Below, one piece after another: positions 1-6,330 of a DNA stretch of 7,911 bases. The stretch is from Thermoplasmatota archaeon (lineage in GTDB: Archaea; Thermoplasmatota; Penumbrarchaeia; Penumbrarchaeales; Penumbrarchaeaceae), in assembly GCA_030600725.1 (NCBI GenBank), contig JAUVLN010000089.1, positions 1 to 7,911 of the forward strand, given 5' to 3'. The notes beneath the pieces were generated by a model, which saw only the letters and a list, made by a program, of their open reading frames with translations, ran no database searches and was not told the DNA's origin. Positions within the stretch are counted from its first letter, which is position 1. Every line of letters begins with the position of its first letter. The translations under genes were made by a program, and so were the position numbers.

Positions 1-1395
1 ATGCTCCTCTCAGCCCAGGGCACACCGCTTTCGGATGAGTTCGTCACGGTAGGATTCCCCAACATTACCTGGACCCTACCGGCCTCGGGAAGGACGAACC
101 AGACCGGGTACGTTCTTTTGTGGGTGGATGTCCCGGTCGGATCACCGATCGGCAGCGTCGAAATGGTGGTCGAATATCTTCCATCCAAGGGTTCAATGAT
201 CCTGGGGGACAGGATAACAACAACGGTATATATCGTTTCGAGAACATATCTGCAGATCGATCACCTCCCTGACACCTTCGTTCTGCCCGACAGACTCTCT
301 TTGACCGGAAGGCTCACGGACGATTCGGGAGAGGGGATAGCCGGGGAGGGGATGATCGAGCTCTCGATAAACGGATACGATATCGCCTCGATAGATACCG
401 GAACAGGGGGTTGGTTCAACCTGACCCACACCATATCACCTTATACAAGATTGGGACCTGGTAACCTGAAGGTCGGCTTCTACGATATCCATGACGAGAG
501 GTCCGGGCACTATCTGCCTGTGGAGATGTCCTCGGCGATCGAGATATTCACATCGACATATTTCGTCCACAGATGGGAGGATCTCGATGAAAATGTGACC
601 ATTCATCTATCCCTCAGAGGGGACGGGGGAAAGAAGATTGACGGGGCACGTGTGGAGGTGGGCGTTGGTTCCGAATTCAGGACGGCATATACCGATGGAT
701 ACGGAAATATAACGATCGATATGGGGCCGCTGGATGACGGGACGCGGATCACCTTATTATTCTCCGGAGATCCGGGAAGGCACCTCCGTTCATCATGGGA
801 TAACATGACCATATCGCACGAGGAGGAGGCAACTGGAACCAACCTGATGTTCCCCCTTATGATCGTTGTGGGATCGGTACTATTGATTGGATGCGTCTAT
901 CCGGTCGTAAGGATCATAGCGATGAAAAGGAAGGTGGACACACAGAAGGTCCGGGAGAAGGGACGAAGATCGAGATACCAATACGAACCGGATAACATGG
1001 CCGAGAAGGCCGTGGTGGATACCTACAGAAGCATTCTGGAACGGATGGGTGATCGCGGTTACCCCAGGGATGAGAGCGCAACGCCCACGGAATATATGTC
1101 GGCAATGCGGGACCTCAACAGGATGGACGATATCGCGGATCTGAATGTTCTGACGGAACTCTTCCAGGAGGCCCGATATTCGGATCACCAGTTGAGGTCC
1201 GATTCGATCAACAGGGCCAAAGGGCTCGAGAAGAGGCTTATCGGGAGCATCGACCAGATGGAGGAGAGGGAAAGCAAGCAGGTAGGCGTACAAACCCTTT
1301 CCTCAAAAGAGGAGAGGGCCGAGATATGGAGGATGAGATCGGATCCCGAGAGGGAGCTCATGGAACTTCTGGGCACAAAGGAGGTGGGGGTATGA
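1..1395 (+). CDS. DUF4129-domain surface/membrane protein, C-terminal part
   Basis: The frame is open from the first base, so the true start is probably upstream and this is the C-terminal part of a longer protein. Residues 1-275 are extracellular and beta-rich. They contain Ig-like or carboxypeptidase-regulatory-like repeats (about 98-145 with G-x-L-x-D-x-x-G-x-x-I-x-G, and about 200-255 with the TDGYGN turn). One membrane segment lies at about 282-308, followed by a basic stop-transfer stretch. Residues 335-412 match the DUF4129 pattern: a helix with Tyr-x-x-Ile-Leu-x-x-Met, then TPTEY, then the late ARYSD. Six Asn-X-Thr sequons (N21, N33, N140, N198, N236, N268) all lie before the membrane segment and none after it, which supports an N-out, C-in topology. 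DUF4129 proteins usually sit beside MoxR and DUF58 genes and often carry a transglutaminase-like domain; none is visible here, but the missing N-terminus could hold one. The stop overlaps the next start (ATGA). Confidence 0.82.
   Translation: MLLSAQGTPLSDEFVTVGFPNITWTLPASGRTNQTGYVLLWVDVPVGSPIGSVEMVVEYLPSKGSMILGDRITTTVYIVSRTYLQIDHLPDTFVLPDRLSLTGRLTDDSGEGIAGEGMIELSINGYDIASIDTGTGGWFNLTHTISPYTRLGPGNLKVGFYDIHDERSGHYLPVEMSSAIEIFTSTYFVHRWEDLDENVTIHLSLRGDGGKKIDGARVEVGVGSEFRTAYTDGYGNITIDMGPLDDGTRITLLFSGDPGRHLRSSWDNMTISHEEEATGTNLMFPLMIVVGSVLLIGCVYPVVRIIAMKRKVDTQKVREKGRRSRYQYEPDNMAEKAVVDTYRSILERMGDRGYPRDESATPTEYMSAMRDLNRMDDIADLNVLTELFQEARYSDHQLRSDSINRAKGLEKRLIGSIDQMEERESKQVGVQTLSSKEERAEIWRMRSDPERELMELLGTKEVGV
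1380..1386 (+). promoter_or_regulatory. Ribosome binding site that sets the DUF4350-protein start
   Basis: GGAGGTG lies five bases before ATG 1392. It favours that start over the in-frame ATG at 1326, which would add 22 polar residues in front of a clear N-terminal signal-anchor and overlap the upstream gene by 70 bases. Confidence 0.8.
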
Positions 1396-2609
1396 GATCA
1401 CGCATCCTTATCGTTTTCACGATCGTCATGATCGTGTCGCTTATGGTCAGTGCCGTCATGCTGATCCTGACATCCGGGAAAGGGGCATATACGAGCTTCG
1501 ATGGGTCCTGGGAAGGGCTCTCGGACCTGAGGGACCATCTCGATGATGAGGGGTACGATGTCAAGGTCCTCATCTCATCAAGCTCCCTCCTACTCTCGGA
1601 GGAGGACCCCGAGAAGACGGTGTTCCTCTCCCTTGGGCCGGAAAGGGCCTACACCCTGACCGAGATACATGCGATCGGTTCATTCCATGAGCGGGGCGGT
1701 AGGTTGATAATGGCGGATGATACGGGCAGGATGGACCCCCTGGCAGAGAGGTTCGATGTCGGCTTCCCATCCGGACAGCTGTACGATGAGAACTTCCAGA
1801 CGAACCCATCGTTCGTCAGGGTCGATGTGAACCTGGCGGACCGGTTCTCGGGGACACTGCTCCTGAACAAGCCCTCGTACCTGATCCATTCGGGAGGGAG
1901 GGTTATCGCAAAGACCGGTAGGTCCGCCTGGGTGGACAGGAACGGCAACGGTTTGAGGGATTTCGACAATACCACCCAGGGAGAGCCTCTCGGAGAGAAA
2001 ACGATAGCGGTGATAGTGGATCCCGATTTCCTCTCGCTGGGAAGCGGATGTGCGGTCTTCATATCCGACCCCTCACTCTTTCTGAACGAGATGATCGACC
2101 AGAAGGACAACCGAAAGTTCATATCCTCTCTCATCTCCTACCTCCTACCGGACGGAGGCACCATCGTGATCGACGACGGTGTCCATCAGATGGACGGGGC
2201 GGCTTCCGTGTTCCAGAGGGGAGTTTTTGGCTTTGTGTTCCTGCTTAGCGATGTGAACATGAAGATCATAATCGGCTCCATGACCGTGATCATCATATCG
2301 GCTTTTGCCTACCTCTTCGATCCGCCGGAAAGGTTGGAACACATCTGCCTGCTCGATAGAACTGGCCTTGCCGAGCTGGCGGAGCTGAACCTCACAAAAC
2401 AGGATGTCACCGAGATCAAGAAGATAATCCTGGACCGTGTCAGGGTCAGGAACAGCCTGAGCGTTGATGATTTCTCGAAGCTCGGATGGGACGATATCCG
2501 TAAGATGATCGACGATGATCGGCTCTACCGTTTCGTCAGGTCCGGCAAGAATTACACCGTGGAACAGTTGGAGAGGATCCTGGTGGAGGTGACCGGATGG
2601 GGAGGGTAA
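1392..2609 (+). CDS. DUF4350-like membrane-anchored protein
   Basis: The protein has 405 residues. An N-terminal signal-anchor (about 4-27) is followed by an extracellular domain. That domain has the layout of DUF4350/GATase-like proteins: a GSWEGLSDLRDHL helix (38-50), a strand VFLSLGP (77-83), a helix starting with the TLTEIHAI run, then ERGGRLIMADD (100-110). A second membrane segment lies at about 291-309, followed by a cytoplasmic tail of about 95 residues with two helical parts. Residues 182-190 read D-R-N-G-N-G-L-R-D, which resembles a calcium-binding DxNxNGxxD loop. DUF4350 proteins are found with MoxR, DUF58 and DUF4129 proteins, probably in maturing or assembling surface complexes; no enzymatic activity is established. 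The start overlaps the DUF4129 stop as ATGA, and the end overlaps the DUF58 start by 13 bases, so translation is probably coupled. The family call rests on fold pattern and gene context rather than on a unique motif. Confidence 0.75.
   Translation: MRSRILIVFTIVMIVSLMVSAVMLILTSGKGAYTSFDGSWEGLSDLRDHLDDEGYDVKVLISSSSLLLSEEDPEKTVFLSLGPERAYTLTEIHAIGSFHERGGRLIMADDTGRMDPLAERFDVGFPSGQLYDENFQTNPSFVRVDVNLADRFSGTLLLNKPSYLIHSGGRVIAKTGRSAWVDRNGNGLRDFDNTTQGEPLGEKTIAVIVDPDFLSLGSGCAVFISDPSLFLNEMIDQKDNRKFISSLISYLLPDGGTIVIDDGVHQMDGAASVFQRGVFGFVFLLSDVNMKIIIGSMTVIIISAFAYLFDPPERLEHICLLDRTGLAELAELNLTKQDVTEIKKIILDRVRVRNSLSVDDFSKLGWDDIRKMIDDDRLYRFVRSGKNYTVEQLERILVEVTGWGG
2585..2592 (+). promoter_or_regulatory. Ribosome binding site of the DUF58 gene
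   Basis: GGAGGTGA is fully complementary to the archaeal 16S 3' end and lies four bases before ATG 2597, inside the end of the preceding gene. It fixes the DUF58 start. Confidence 0.8.
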
Positions 2610-3853
2610 GCGTTTTCTCCAGAAAAGCAATGGGATACGGGGCGGCGACCCTCGCCCTTTTCATATTATCGCTGGTCCTCTCCTCGGGGCTGTTCCTCAT
2701 GATGTCGTTGATAGGAATGGCAGTGATACTTCTCTCGCTCTCCTTCATACCACGGAAGCCCGAGGTAACAAGAAGTATGGATTCGGACCTGATCCATGAG
2801 GGCGATGAGGTTGATGTGGAACTGAGGGTGCAGGGGAAAGGCGGACTGGGCCAGGTGGAGATCCTGGATCGGCTGTCGCCAACCCTAAGGATCCAAAACG
2901 GAAACAACCATGCGTTCCTCTCCCCGGGGGAGAGGTCGGTCAGATACACCTTCGGGTCGCCTCTGAGGGGGTATCACGATATCGGCCCCACACACGTCAG
3001 GAGGTGGGACCCGCTATGGTTCTGGTACCGCGAGGACGAATACGGTGAGAAGAAGAGGATCACAACATTCCCCGAAAGGACCTCCGCAGACATGAGGCGG
3101 ATGCTCAAAGGCCCCAATAAACAGAGGCCGGGCGATATGCACCTCAGGCGGGTTGGACCCGGAAAGGAGTTCTACTCCATCCGCGACTACGTTACCACCG
3201 ATCCGTTCCATACGATCAACTGGAAAGCGTATGCAAGGACCCGAAAGCTTCAGGTGAACCAATACGAGGCGGAATCGGTGACAGACCTCATGTTCATACT
3301 CGATTCGAGGATGGTCACCAGGGCAGGTACGCTGATCGAGAACCCTCTTGAGAGATCTATAAGATTCTGTGCTTCGCTGGCCGACCTCTACCTCACCACC
3401 TCCAACAGGGTGGGCCTGATCAACTACAGCTCATCGGTCACCGTACTCAAGCCCGAAGGAGGCACCAACCACCTGACGAAACTGCTTCACACCCTGACCG
3501 ATATCACGCCGTCCGGATACCACACGCTCGGGGCAACGGTCAACTATTCACTTGCATATATTCCCCCCGATTCCCGGGTGTTTGTGCTCTCCCCCCTATC
3601 CGAGGACCCCACGATCAAGGAGGGGATCAAGAAACTGCTTGCCAGGGGGCATAATGTCGTTATCGTGTCCCCCTCGGGGGTCGAGTTCGAGAGGAGTGTG
3701 ATCGAGGGCATGATCACGCCCAGATATCTCCTTAAAAAACTCTCAAGGATCAACCTTATCGAAGATCTAAGGAGCATGGGGGCCAGGGTGCTGGATTGGC
3801 CTCCCGAAAAGGACGTTCTATGGGCGGTCCAGGAGGTGCTCTCTTGGGATTGA
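2597..3853 (+). CDS. DUF58 family protein (vWA-like), MoxR-associated
   Basis: The protein has 418 residues, a usual length for the family. Two membrane segments (about 12-30 and 32-50) precede a beta-rich domain (about 55-160). The DUF58 signature follows at 187-226: G-P-G-x-E-F-x-x-I-R-D-Y, then D-P-x-H-x-I-N-W-K-A-Y-A-R-T, then a strand ending in the conserved Glu (QYEAE). A vWA-like Rossmann core fills about 228-415. DUF58 proteins are thought to bind partners as MoxR ATPase cofactors. The MIDAS position, normally D-x-S-x-S after the first strand, reads D236-S-R-M-V, so the metal site looks degenerate. The signature Arg before INWK is His205. The gene overlaps DUF4350 by 13 bases and the next gene by 10 bases, so it sits inside one operon. 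The family call is firm; the partner and substrate are unknown. Confidence 0.92.
   Translation: MGRVSVFSRKAMGYGAATLALFILSLVLSSGLFLMMSLIGMAVILLSLSFIPRKPEVTRSMDSDLIHEGDEVDVELRVQGKGGLGQVEILDRLSPTLRIQNGNNHAFLSPGERSVRYTFGSPLRGYHDIGPTHVRRWDPLWFWYREDEYGEKKRITTFPERTSADMRRMLKGPNKQRPGDMHLRRVGPGKEFYSIRDYVTTDPFHTINWKAYARTRKLQVNQYEAESVTDLMFILDSRMVTRAGTLIENPLERSIRFCASLADLYLTTSNRVGLINYSSSVTVLKPEGGTNHLTKLLHTLTDITPSGYHTLGATVNYSLAYIPPDSRVFVLSPLSEDPTIKEGIKKLLARGHNVVIVSPSGVEFERSVIEGMITPRYLLKKLSRINLIEDLRSMGARVLDWPPEKDVLWAVQEVLSWD
3831..3838 (+). promoter_or_regulatory. Ribosome binding site that decides a TTG start
   Basis: AGGAGGTG lies five bases before TTG 3844. It cannot serve ATG 3820 or TTG 3796, which are both upstream of it. 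A further TTG at 3850 overlaps the DUF58 stop, but its spacing of 11 bases is less good. Confidence 0.7.
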
Positions 3854-4659
3854 GGATACGTTTTATTCCCTTTGTCTTCCTTGGAGGATATGCACTATGC
3901 ATATGGTTGATGTTTCCAAGCTTTTTGGAGGTCTCCGCCGGGATATACAGGGACCTGAGCGTACCCTATATCGGGTGGGCCCTTATGGGAGGCGTGATCG
4001 GCTCCGTCTACTACCGATACCGGGAGGGGCTGAGGAAACGGATCAAGAACCCCATTAACAAGCTTGGTCTTGGCCTGGTGCTCTGGCTTGGAGCTTCGAT
4101 CCTGATATCCGTTGCCCTCGGTGAGGGGGACCTGCAGGACAGGGTCCTGGACAGCGGTCTGATCCGGGCGTGGTTCGTCACGATGTTCGGCATCTTCATG
4201 TCCGCTCCCACGTTCCTTGGCTCATATTCTATCCTGGCCAGGTCGAAGGAGGTCTTTTCTCTGGCCATCCTGGGATTGATCATCGTCCCCCTAACATGCA
4301 TGATATATTTGCAGGCCCAGTCGGTATCGGTCCCGAGGCAGGATCCGCTTCTTTCCCTGATCACCGCACTAACCCTGTTCGGCTTCGTTGAGACATTTCA
4401 CTGGGTCTATAAATATGACCGGATCGATGTGCAGGTGGGCAACCTCTTCGCAAGGCAGCTGATCTCGACGATCCTGTTCGCGGGAGTGGGGTCTGTGATC
4501 GCCTTCATAGCGTTCTCCTGGAGATCGATGATCCCGGACATCGCGGCGGTCTCATTTTACGAGATGGACACCATCTTCGGGACGGCGGCTATAGGATTGG
4601 CCCTCTTATCCCCCATCGCCCTGCTTGCGATTGTCAGGTCATTTCGAGAGGGGAAATGA
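3844..4659 (+). CDS. Polytopic membrane protein of the DUF58 operon, family unknown
   Basis: The protein has 271 residues from TTG 3844, chosen because a strong Shine-Dalgarno site sits five bases upstream. A start at ATG 3820 would add eight residues and lacks such a site. About seven or eight hydrophobic segments are visible, roughly at 7-27, 41-58, 73-93, 108-130, 136-157, 168-187, 204-225 and 243-265. A basic loop (RYREGLRKRIKN, 58-69) is probably cytoplasmic. I see no catalytic or transporter motif and do not recognise the family. The first ten bases overlap the end of DUF58, so it is the last gene of that operon. By analogy with other archaeal MoxR/DUF58 clusters, which often end in an uncharacterised membrane protein, it may be the membrane partner of the complex; that is inference. 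The stop is followed by a 51-base gap with a new promoter. Confidence 0.8.
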   Translation: MGLRIRFIPFVFLGGYALCIWLMFPSFLEVSAGIYRDLSVPYIGWALMGGVIGSVYYRYREGLRKRIKNPINKLGLGLVLWLGASILISVALGEGDLQDRVLDSGLIRAWFVTMFGIFMSAPTFLGSYSILARSKEVFSLAILGLIIVPLTCMIYLQAQSVSVPRQDPLLSLITALTLFGFVETFHWVYKYDRIDVQVGNLFARQLISTILFAGVGSVIAFIAFSWRSMIPDIAAVSFYEMDTIFGTAAIGLALLSPIALLAIVRSFREGK

Positions 4660-4680
4660 CCCGATATTGTTCAGCAAAGC

Positions 4681-4688
4681 TTTTATCT
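4681..4688 (+). promoter_or_regulatory. TATA box of the surface-protein gene at 4711
   Basis: TTTTATCT is centred about 26 bases before GTG 4711, the usual TATA-to-start distance in archaea. Transcription would therefore begin at or next to the GTG, which suggests a leaderless mRNA. Confidence 0.55.
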
Positions 4689-4710
4689 TGCCTATGGGGT
4701 CTGGAAAACG

Positions 4711-5862
4711 GTGAGCGAAATGGCCGCGGATGAGATCAGGGATGTCCAGCCGATAGATGAATACGAGGATGAACATCACGGAATGAGGATCACCGCCGGC
4801 CCCGTGATAGCCGTGGTGGTTGCGGTTATGATCCTCTCGATCGCGGGTTTCTACTATTTCTACGGTGCGGGCGAGGTGGATGATGTCACTGTTATCTTCG
4901 GTGAGGAGTACTACGTGGATGACAATATCGAGGGCGTCATGTTCCGGTTATTTGTGACCCCTGTTGGCGTGAGGGAATTCGATGGTTCCGGTACCGTGGA
5001 TGTTTTCTATGATGGAAAGCTGGAGTACTCCGGTTCGGTGGATATCTCCGACGGCAAGAAGAATGTGAGGCTTTCCTACCGTGATTTCGTCGTTGGGAAC
5101 GGCGATTATGAGATCAAGTGCACCGTGGGGGGGAAGAGTGGCAGCTTTGAACATTATATCTACCACATACCCGAAATGGTCAACGTGACGCTTGGGGTGG
5201 TTGGGGATGGATACGACCAGTTCCTCCAACTGACAATGTCACCGCGCTACTCCTTGACCCTTACAAAGAACATCCAGATAGTTGACGTGAACAAGAACTA
5301 CAGATATAACTACAAGGTAACCGACGAGATGGGATACGAGGTGTCCGGGAACTACCTGAGCTACGAGATGGACCCTGACAACAAGATAGTTTTCAAGGAT
5401 CTCGAGATGGATCTGATGGGGAACTACACCGTTGAGGTCTCACTCGAAACCCTACTTATGAAGGAGGGGGCGGAGGGACGGACCGTCACGCGGGACCCGT
5501 TCACCACTTACATCAACAGGAAACCGACCATCGAGGTGTCCGCATCCTCCACTTCGGTAAGGCCGGGCACCGAGGTGACCTTCTCGCTAAAGAGCGACGA
5601 TCTGGACAGCAACGGGGAGGTCCTCTACTATACTCTGGTACTGCCAGATGCGGATGGGGACGAATTCAAAGAGTATGTGACGGTTTATAAAGAGGGGCCC
5701 ACGACGAGGGTTAAGTACACATTCGACAAGATCGGTGAACATGAGATAAACTTCACCGCCGCTGACAACGGCCCGATGGTCACTACGGGGGGAGACCTCT
5801 TGATATATCAGGAGTACAGCCCGATAGTAACGATCATCGTAGAGGTGAAATGGCTGAGTTGA
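4711..5862 (+). CDS. Membrane-anchored protein with Ig/PKD-like extracellular domains
   Basis: The protein has 383 residues. A short acidic cytoplasmic N-terminus (1-26) is followed by one membrane segment (about 27-52) with aromatic residues at its outer edge. Three beta-rich stretches follow: about 57-155, 156-265 and 270-380. The last begins KPTIEVSASSTSVRPGTEVTF and ends in an alternating TIIVEV strand, which resembles a PKD or Ig-like domain. Sequons at N158, N238 and N347 are all on the outer side. I recognise no enzymatic motif; it is probably a surface adhesion, scaffold or S-layer-associated protein. GTG 4711 suits a leaderless transcript. ATG 4720 is the alternative, because GGTGA at 4710-4714 would be its Shine-Dalgarno site. 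It has its own promoter, so it is a separate unit from the DUF58 operon, although the surface location suggests a related role. Confidence 0.78.
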   Translation: MSEMAADEIRDVQPIDEYEDEHHGMRITAGPVIAVVVAVMILSIAGFYYFYGAGEVDDVTVIFGEEYYVDDNIEGVMFRLFVTPVGVREFDGSGTVDVFYDGKLEYSGSVDISDGKKNVRLSYRDFVVGNGDYEIKCTVGGKSGSFEHYIYHIPEMVNVTLGVVGDGYDQFLQLTMSPRYSLTLTKNIQIVDVNKNYRYNYKVTDEMGYEVSGNYLSYEMDPDNKIVFKDLEMDLMGNYTVEVSLETLLMKEGAEGRTVTRDPFTTYINRKPTIEVSASSTSVRPGTEVTFSLKSDDLDSNGEVLYYTLVLPDADGDEFKEYVTVYKEGPTTRVKYTFDKIGEHEINFTAADNGPMVTTGGDLLIYQEYSPIVTIIVEVKWLS

Positions 5863-5900
5863 TATAGATCGAAACGGTCATGATCACAACCGGGATAACG

Positions 5901-5908
5901 TTTATATG
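5901..5908 (+). promoter_or_regulatory. TATA box of tRNA-Val
   Basis: TTTATATG lies 33 to 40 bases before the tRNA. Initiation about 25 bases downstream would give a short 5' leader to be removed by RNase P. Confidence 0.6.
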
Positions 5909-5941
5909 TGGAATCTCGATGCAGGTATGTTCCAAAGCATT

Positions 5942-6018
5942 GGGCCAGTGGTCTAGCTGGTTATGACGTCGCCTTGACATGGCGGAGGTCCCCGGTTCAA
6001 ATCCGGGCTGGCCCACCA
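5942..6018 (+). tRNA. tRNA-Val (anticodon GAC), CCA encoded
   Basis: A complete cloverleaf can be folded by hand. The acceptor is GGGCCAG with CTGGCCC. The D arm is GTC with GAC around AGCTGGTTA, with a U-U at the fourth pair. The anticodon stem TCGCC/GGCGG carries loop TTGACAT, so the anticodon is GAC and reads GUC and GUU. The variable loop is AGGTC. The T arm CCCGG/CCGGG carries loop TTCAAAT. The discriminator is A at 6015 and CCA is encoded at 6016-6018. There is no intron. A run of five Ts at 6022-6026 follows and may end transcription. Its last 17 bases recur exactly at 6284-6300 and its last 13 stem bases recur at 6164-6176 and 6467-6479. Confidence 0.96.
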
Positions 6019-6046
6019 GTGTTTTTATACAACTTATTAGTGGAGC

Positions 6047-6178
6047 TGGTGGGCCAGCCAGGACCGTGAAAATCACCACTTATTCACAAATAAGCTGATT
6101 TTCACAAGGTCTGACACCCTAATAGGTCAGCGTCATATTGGTGTCATTCAACCATAGGTTGAACGGGCTGGCCCACTC
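6047..6178 (+). repeat. Structured element A: four-way-junction, tRNA-like-ended repeat
   Basis: An outer stem, GTGGGCCAGCC (6049-6059) with GGCTGGCCCAC (6166-6176), is 11 perfect base pairs and mimics the tRNA-Val acceptor. Inside it three hairpins abut with no bases between them. Hairpin 1 pairs GACC with GGTC (6062-6065, 6108-6111), then GTGAAAATCA with TGATTTTCAC (6066-6075, 6096-6105), topped by CTTATT/AATAAG with loop CACA. Hairpin 2 pairs TGACACC with GGTGTCA (6112-6118, 6140-6146) around a 21-base loop. Hairpin 3 pairs TTCAACC with GGTTGAA (6147-6153, 6157-6163) with loop ATA. It is not a tRNA: there is no D arm, anticodon arm or T loop. A paralogue lies at 6331-6481. A TATA-like TTTTTATAC (6022-6030) lies about 20 bases upstream. 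It could be a small RNA gene or a miniature mobile element. Confidence 0.85.
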
Positions 6179-6182
6179 TTTA

Positions 6183-6190
6183 TTTAAATA
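6183..6190 (+). promoter_or_regulatory. Possible TATA box before the middle element
   Basis: TTTAAATA in the AT-rich linker between elements A and M lies 13 to 20 bases before the middle element. The spacing is short for a start at its first base, and the linker is AT-rich, so chance is a real possibility. Confidence 0.25.
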
Positions 6191-6202
6191 TGTTTATTTT
6201 CG

Positions 6203-6300
6203 AGTGGTCCAGCCGGATTTGAAAACGCATGACTAATTCCTTTGGAATTAGTCGCGGCTTCCAGAAATGGGATTTCTGGAACCTCCGGGCTGGCCCACCA
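6203..6300 (+). repeat. Structured element M: two-hairpin tRNA-Val-related element ending in CCA
   Basis: The element begins AGTGGTCCAGCCGG (6203-6216), which matches the tRNA-Val D-arm region at 5947-5960 at 12 of 14 positions. It ends with a 17-base exact copy of the tRNA-Val 3' end including CCA (6284-6300). The two ends pair over about 13 base pairs, with one mismatch (T6208 with C6294) and one bulge (G6287). Inside are two near-ideal palindromes. GACTAATTCC (6231-6240) pairs with GGAATTAGTC (6244-6253) around TTT, extended by CGC/GCG across a two-base bulge. TTCCAGAAAT (6259-6268) pairs with ATTTCTGGAA (6272-6281) around GGG. The interior does not resemble that of A and B. It is not a functional tRNA: neither hairpin is a valid anticodon or T arm. 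It could be a rearranged tRNA pseudogene, a small tRNA-like RNA or an integration scar. Confidence 0.75.
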
Positions 6301-6306
6301 TTTTTT
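6301..6306 (+). terminator. Oligo-T run after the CCA of element M
   Basis: Six Ts follow the CCA directly and resemble an archaeal oligo-T terminator. The position fits a transcript ending just after the tRNA-like 3' end. The same run also takes part in an inverted repeat with 6325-6337. Confidence 0.45.
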
Positions 6307-6314
6307 CCTAATTA

Positions 6315-6322
6315 TTTATAAG
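6315..6322 (+). promoter_or_regulatory. Possible TATA box before element B
   Basis: TTTATAAG is a good archaeal TATA match. Initiation would be expected at about 6344, between the split halves of the 5' arm of element B. The surrounding linker is AT-rich. Confidence 0.35.
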
Positions 6323-6330
6323 TTAAAAAT

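Noticed and set aside
880..1293. Minus-strand open frame within the DUF4129 gene
   Set aside because: It is a shadow of a well-supported coding region with clear domains on the plus strand.
1326..1391. Longer N-terminus of the DUF4350 protein starting at ATG 1326
   Set aside because: It would put 22 polar residues before a signal-anchor and ignore the strong Shine-Dalgarno site and ATGA overlap at 1392.
5834..6079. Open frame on the minus strand across tRNA-Val
   Set aside because: It runs antisense through the tRNA gene and over the end of the preceding coding region, and has no recognisable protein features.
6066..6118. Box C/D or H/ACA guide RNA in elements A and B
   Set aside because: CTGA occurs at 6095-6098 and 6111-6114, but there is no matching RTGATGA box C, kink-turn or properly placed ACA box with a guide pocket.
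6047..6177. Element A as a tRNA gene with an intron or as a canonical tRNA
   Set aside because: The acceptor-like stem is present, but the arms have 3-base loops or 10-bp stems, and no D loop, anticodon loop or TTCAAAT T loop can be placed.
6203..6300. Selenocysteine or pyrrolysine tRNA in element M
   Set aside because: The length is near that of tRNA-Sec, but the two internal hairpins have 3-base loops and no anticodon or T arm can be drawn.
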